A DNA stretch of 19,203 nucleotides, taken from NCBI GenBank assembly GCA_051649085.1, contig JBOFGK010000042.1, positions 1 to 19,203 of the forward strand. The letters run 5' to 3'. Within the stretch, counting starts at the first letter, position 1, and each line of letters begins with the position of its first letter. This DNA comes from JBOFGK01 sp051649085 (GTDB taxonomy: Bacteria; Bacillota_I; Bacilli_A; UBA3375). Below are positions 15,936-19,203 of this stretch, piece after piece. The position numbers were made by a program, and so were the translations under genes. Under the pieces are notes generated by a model. That model was not told the DNA's origin and did no database searches. It saw only the letters and a list, made by a program, of their open reading frames with translations.

Positions 15936-18561
15936 ATTTTCCTAATTCATAAGTTTTTTCTAATTTATACTCACTACCATAATAACTTCTTAAGTAAATT
16001 TCTTTCAAATCAGAGATTTTTGGTTGACGTGGATTAGCTCCAGTACATTGATCATCGTATGCAAGTTCTGCTAATTCATCAACTGCTGCTAAAAATTCTT
16101 TTTCGTCAATTCCAAAGTCTTTAATTGATAATGGAATATTGATACTTGCTTTTAATTTATCTAATTCTTTCAGCATATTTTTAATAGCATCAACATCGTC
16201 TTTTCCATCTAAACCAAGATATCTTGCAACATATGCATATCTTTCAATTGCTTTAGGACATTCATATTGAGAGAATACACCTTGTCTGTATGGTTTGTCT
16301 GTTGCGTTATAACAAATTACTTCGTTTAATAGTAATGCGTTAGCAATTCCATGTGGAATGTGGAAACGTGCACCGATTTTGTGGGCTAACGAGTGACAAA
16401 TTCCTAAGAAGGCATTTGCAAAGGCAATCCCGGCCATTGTTGAAGCCATCGCCATTTTTTCTTTAGCAACCTTAGCTTTATCACCAAGACGAACAGATTC
16501 TTCTAAGTTATCGAAAACAAGTTTCATTGCTTTTAAAGAGTATGGTTCTGACATTTCGTTTGCACAAACACTTACAAAACTTTCTAAACCGTGAGTAAAC
16601 ACATCGTACCCACTTGCAGCACATAATCCTGCTGGCATTGAAAGTGCAAGTTGAGCATCACTTACAGCCATATGTGGAGTAATTGCATAATCAGCTAATG
16701 GATATTTTGTTCCATTACGGTCCGTAATAACACTAAATGGAGTAACTTCAGATCCTGTTCCTTGCGTTGTTGCAACAGCTACAAAGTACGCTTTATCACC
16801 CATTTTATTAAATTTTTGAATTCGCTTACGGATATCCATGAAACGTAAGGCAAGCATTTCAAATTCTGCTTCCGGGTGCTCGTATAATACCCACATAATT
16901 TTTGCGGCATCCATTGCACTTCCACCACCTAGGGCAAGAATACAATCTGGTTGGTAACTTGAACAAACTTTTGCTCCTGCTTCTACATTGTCAATTGTTG
17001 GATCTGGATCAACGTCACTGAAAATTTGATATCCAATTCCATGTTTATCTAATACATCTGTAACACTTGAAGTATATCCTAATTGGTGTAAAAATTTATC
17101 AGTTACAATAAATACTTTTTTATATCCGTCAACAGCTAAATCGCTAAGTGCCTCTGGTAAACATCCAAATTTAAAGTATGTTTTCTCAGGAAGTCTAACC
17201 CATCCCATGTTTTCTCTCCTTGTAGCTACTGTTTTGTAATTTAATAAGTGTTTTGGTCCAACGTTTTCACTTACTGAGTTTCCACCCCATGAACCACAAC
17301 CAAGAGTTAATGATGGCTCTAATGCAAAGTTATAAATGTCTCCAATCGCACCTTGTGAACTTGGTGTATTGACTAAAATTCTTGCTGTTTTCATTTTTGA
17401 AGCAAAGTATGCAACCTCTTCTTTGTTCATTAATTCATCGGCATAAATTGCTGATGTATGCCCAAGACCAGAATGCTCAATTAATTCTTCACAAATTGCA
17501 ACTCCGTCTTCAAATTTATCATATTTAAACATTGCTAATAAAATTGATAATTTTTCATGTGCAAATGGTTCTGCTAAACTACTATCGCTTACTTCTCCAA
17601 TAATAATTCTTGTATGTTCTGGGATTTTAATTCCAGCAATTTCAGCAATTACTTGTGGTGATTGACCAACAATTGCTCCGTTCAGTGCTCCATCTTTTAA
17701 AATAATATTTTGCACTTTTTTAAGTTCAGCCGGTTTTAAAATGTATGCTCCACGAAGTTCAAATTCACGGCGTACATCATCATAAATTTTTGAGTTTACA
17801 ATTACTGCTTGTTCTGATGCACAAATTACTCCATAATCAAATGATTTTGAAACAATAATTGAACTTACAGCCAACTTAACATCCGCTGAATCTGTAATTA
17901 AAGCGGCTGTGTTTCCAGCACCTACTCCTAAAGCTGGTGTTCCTGAACTGTAGGCTGCTTTTACCATTCCTGGTCCACCTGTTGCTAAAATGATATCAAC
18001 ATTTTCCATAATCATTCCTGTTAAAGCAACTGGATTAACTCCTTCTTTAACATCACCAACGTATGCAAGTAATCCAGCTGGTGCTCCTGCTGCAATTGCC
18101 GCATCCATTACAATTTTAGCTGCAGCAATTGTTGATTTTCTAGCTCTTGGGTGTGGTGCTAAGAAAATTGCATTTCTTGTTTTTAAAGAAATTAAAACTT
18201 TGAAAATTGCAGTTGATGTTGGGTTTGTTGTTGGCACTACTGCTCCTACAACTCCGATTGGTTCAGCAATTTTAACAATCCCTGCTGCTAAATCTTCTTC
18301 TACAACACCACATGTTTTCAAATCCTTAAATTTATTGTAAATAAATTCTGATGCAAAGTGATTTTTGATGACTTTGTCTTCAACAAATCCCATTCTTGTT
18401 TCTTCTACTGCCATTTTTGCAAGTTCGATTCTTTTTTCGTTTGCAGCCGTTGCTGCTGCTTTAAAGATTGCGTCTACTTGTTCTTGTGTAAATGTAGCAT
18501 AAACTTTTTGAGCTTCTCTTAATTTCGCTAGATCTTCTAGCAATGTCTTTTCGTCATACAT
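15934..18561 (-). CDS. adhE: Bifunctional acetaldehyde-CoA/alcohol dehydrogenase
   Basis: 875 residues, fusing a CoA-acylating aldehyde dehydrogenase (about 1-440) to an iron-dependent alcohol dehydrogenase (about 455-875). Together they reduce acetyl-CoA to ethanol and regenerate two NAD+. The first half shows PIGVVGAVVPTTNPTS near 101-116 and catalytic Cys247 in YGVICAS. The second half has GGGSAMD at 545-551 and the Fe ligands Asp653, His657, His723 and His737, the same numbering I recall for E. coli AdhE. The protein probably forms spirosomes, as family members do. Two tandem ATG codons (18564 and 18561) follow AAAGGAG; the second is preferred because it sits five bases from AGGAG and the first only two. 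A consensus promoter and a leader hairpin precede it. It is the main ethanol branch downstream of pyruvate oxidation in this window. Confidence 0.97.
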   Translation of the reverse strand: MYDEKTLLEDLAKLREAQKVYATFTQEQVDAIFKAAATAANEKRIELAKMAVEETRMGFVEDKVIKNHFASEFIYNKFKDLKTCGVVEEDLAAGIVKIAEPIGVVGAVVPTTNPTSTAIFKVLISLKTRNAIFLAPHPRARKSTIAAAKIVMDAAIAAGAPAGLLAYVGDVKEGVNPVALTGMIMENVDIILATGGPGMVKAAYSSGTPALGVGAGNTAALITDSADVKLAVSSIIVSKSFDYGVICASEQAVIVNSKIYDDVRREFELRGAYILKPAELKKVQNIILKDGALNGAIVGQSPQVIAEIAGIKIPEHTRIIIGEVSDSSLAEPFAHEKLSILLAMFKYDKFEDGVAICEELIEHSGLGHTSAIYADELMNKEEVAYFASKMKTARILVNTPSSQGAIGDIYNFALEPSLTLGCGSWGGNSVSENVGPKHLLNYKTVATRRENMGWVRLPEKTYFKFGCLPEALSDLAVDGYKKVFIVTDKFLHQLGYTSSVTDVLDKHGIGYQIFSDVDPDPTIDNVEAGAKVCSSYQPDCILALGGGSAMDAAKIMWVLYEHPEAEFEMLALRFMDIRKRIQKFNKMGDKAYFVAVATTQGTGSEVTPFSVITDRNGTKYPLADYAITPHMAVSDAQLALSMPAGLCAASGYDVFTHGLESFVSVCANEMSEPYSLKAMKLVFDNLEESVRLGDKAKVAKEKMAMASTMAGIAFANAFLGICHSLAHKIGARFHIPHGIANALLLNEVICYNATDKPYRQGVFSQYECPKAIERYAYVARYLGLDGKDDVDAIKNMLKELDKLKASINIPLSIKDFGIDEKEFLAAVDELAELAYDDQCTGANPRQPKISDLKEIYLRSYYGSEYKLEKTYELGK

Positions 18562-18584
18562 CATTTCTCCTTTGAAAAAAATTT

Positions 18585-18630
18585 ATGTACCTCATTAATA
18601 AAAAATGGAAAATTTTTTCTGAGGTTACAC
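18585..18630 (-). promoter_or_regulatory. Stem-loop at the 5' end of the adhE mRNA
   Basis: On the minus strand ACCTCA pairs with TGAGGT, and inside it AAAAAAT pairs with ATTTTTT around a TTTCC loop. Outside it GTGT can pair with ACAT past a one-base bulge. The predicted transcript start (about 18628) puts this structure at the very 5' end, about 20 bases before the ribosome site. It may stabilise the mRNA or control access; that role is inference. Confidence 0.5.
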
Positions 18631-18634
18631 TTAC

Positions 18635-18663
18635 ATTTTACACTATTATTTTCCGTTTGTCAA
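18635..18663 (-). promoter_or_regulatory. Strong promoter of adhE
   Basis: On the minus strand there is a perfect -35 box TTGACA (18658-18663), a 17-base spacer and -10 box TAAAAT (18635-18640). A- and T-tracts directly upstream (to about 18700) resemble an UP element. No clear Rex or cre site overlaps it. Confidence 0.8.
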
Positions 18664-19067
18664 CTTTTTTTTGAAAAAAAATTATTTATTTTATTTTTTC
18701 CAAAGAGATTTTTCCATCGCTGCTTTTTTTTCCAGTAAAAACTATTACAAAGCTTTATTTATCGTACTATTTACGAATTAGAGTTTATTTATATTTTTTC
18801 AAAATAAGCTTTGATATTTCAAAGTATGGAAAATTAAACATGAATTAGTTAAATTGAAATGGAAAATTTTATTTCTTTTCAATAGAAAAATTGTTAATTT
18901 TTGAAGTTGTTTACTTTAAAGAAAAAATGGAAATTATTTTTCTTCTAACTATTCAAATGTATAATTATAGTTTTATAAAACACTAAAGAAAGACCGGTAA
19001 TGAAACTGATAGTTAGCATTTTCTCACTATTGATCGTAATTTATCATAAAAAAACTAACACTCTATA
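18664..19067. other. AT-rich stretch in which no gene was found
   Basis: No reading frame of useful length with a ribosome site was found on either strand and no tRNA-like fold was noticed. It holds A/T tracts, a small CTTTGA-TATT-TCAAAG hairpin (18809-18824) and several copies of ATGGAAAAT or close variants (18826, 18859, 18927, with another in the adhE leader at 18605). It separates the adhE promoter from the probable insertion-sequence end. Confidence 0.6.
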
Positions 19068-19104
19068 TGAACCGAACCCTATAAAGTAGAATTTTAAATA
19101 AAAG

Positions 19105-19137
19105 AGCCGAATATCATTAGTTTGATATTTGGCTTTT
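19105..19137 (+). terminator. Hairpin inside the insertion-sequence end
   Basis: Twelve-base arms (19105-19116 and 19123-19134, with one G-T wobble) enclose a TTAGTT loop and are followed by four T. Its position between the element's end and the first gene would block transcription entering from outside. The short T run makes it a modest terminator. Confidence 0.55.
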
Positions 19138-19162
19138 GTTATAATAATACTAAGGAGACTAT

Positions 19163-19203
19163 ATGTCAAAGATTTTATTCAGCCAAGAAGCTATTACTAT
19201 GCT
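19163..19203 (+). CDS. Start of a gene cut by the window edge, possibly IS3-type transposase OrfA (HTH protein)
   Basis: ATG at 19163 is preceded by AAGGAG at six bases and by a TATAAT box (19140-19145). Thirteen codons plus two bases are visible, reading MSKILFSQEAITM. This opening resembles the start of helix-turn-helix OrfA proteins of IS3-like elements in Bacillota, but it is too short to prove anything. The upstream terminal-repeat-like sequence supports the idea. Confidence 0.5.
   Translation, partial: MSKILFSQEAITM

Larger units (their letters stand above)
19068..19203 (+). mobile_element. Probable left end of an IS3-family (IS150-like) insertion sequence, cut by the window edge
   Basis: The sequence starting TGAACCGAACCCTATAAAGT at 19068 resembles the terminal repeat pattern of IS150-group IS3 elements, which begin with TG followed by an ACTG-ACCC-like block and an AAAGT-AGA stretch. 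It is followed by a twelve-base-pair hairpin and then by a small start-of-gene, as is usual for the left end of such elements. The right end, the second reading frame and any target duplication lie outside the window, so this is a pattern-based call. Confidence 0.45.

Noticed and set aside
17990..18340. Long open frame antisense to adhE, and similar antisense frames opposite the S1, glg and nifJ genes.
   Set aside because: They lie wholly inside well-supported genes in the other direction, lack ribosome sites and have low-complexity, hydrophobic or repetitive translations typical of AT-rich shadow frames.
18664..19067. A decayed gene or small RNA in the AT-rich region upstream of adhE.
   Set aside because: No coherent translated fragments, no promoter-plus-terminator pair and no recognisable RNA fold were found; only short hairpins and A/T tracts.
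1..19203. CRISPR arrays, tRNA or rRNA genes, prophage genes, toxin-antitoxin pairs.
   Set aside because: No regularly spaced repeats, no tRNA or rRNA signature and no such protein families were seen on either strand.

Overview
The window comes from a strongly AT-rich, low-GC Gram-positive-type bacterium (Bacillota or Mycoplasmatota) that uses the standard stop set. Tryptophan is encoded by TGG, and the alcohol dehydrogenase gene ends at a TGA that overlaps the next start codon, which argues against the Mycoplasma code (TGA = Trp). Clean AGGAG ribosome sites, strong hairpin/T-tract terminators and near-consensus sigma-A promoters fit this. Pyruvate:ferredoxin oxidoreductase, AdhE, a PduL-type phosphotransacetylase and an iron-type alcohol dehydrogenase indicate an anaerobic fermenter. 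I cannot name the genus from the sequence alone.

Layout. 1-1511: 3' part of a four-S1-domain RNA-binding protein (+), closed by a terminator. 1734-3754: two minus-strand genes, a membrane-anchored coiled-coil CAP-domain protein and a short-chain dehydrogenase, separated by a terminator. 3844-5700: a translationally coupled adh-pduL pair (-). 5769-10376: a glgB-glgC-glgA glycogen synthesis operon (-). Its promoter diverges from the promoter of the pyruvate:ferredoxin oxidoreductase gene (+, 10468-14157). 14216-15935: an orphan oligopeptide-binding lipoprotein (+), convergent on adhE (-) and sharing one 32-bp palindromic terminator with it. 18664-19067 is AT-rich DNA in which I find no gene. 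The window ends in what looks like the left end of an IS3-family insertion sequence.

How the genes fit together. Pyruvate is oxidised to acetyl-CoA by the ferredoxin oxidoreductase. AdhE reduces acetyl-CoA to ethanol, and PduL can convert it to acetyl phosphate, which an acetate kinase not in this window would use to make ATP. The second alcohol dehydrogenase can reduce aldehydes, probably with NADPH. The glg operon stores surplus glucose-1-phosphate as branched glucan. A cre-like site and an operator-like palindrome in the glgB/nifJ intergenic region suggest that storage and pyruvate oxidation are controlled together.

I found no clear new defence or biosynthetic system. The most unusual points are the C-terminal extension of GlgB, the unusually short GlgC, the internally repeated coiled coil of the CAP protein, the 5'-terminal hairpin of the adhE mRNA and the IS end at the right edge.
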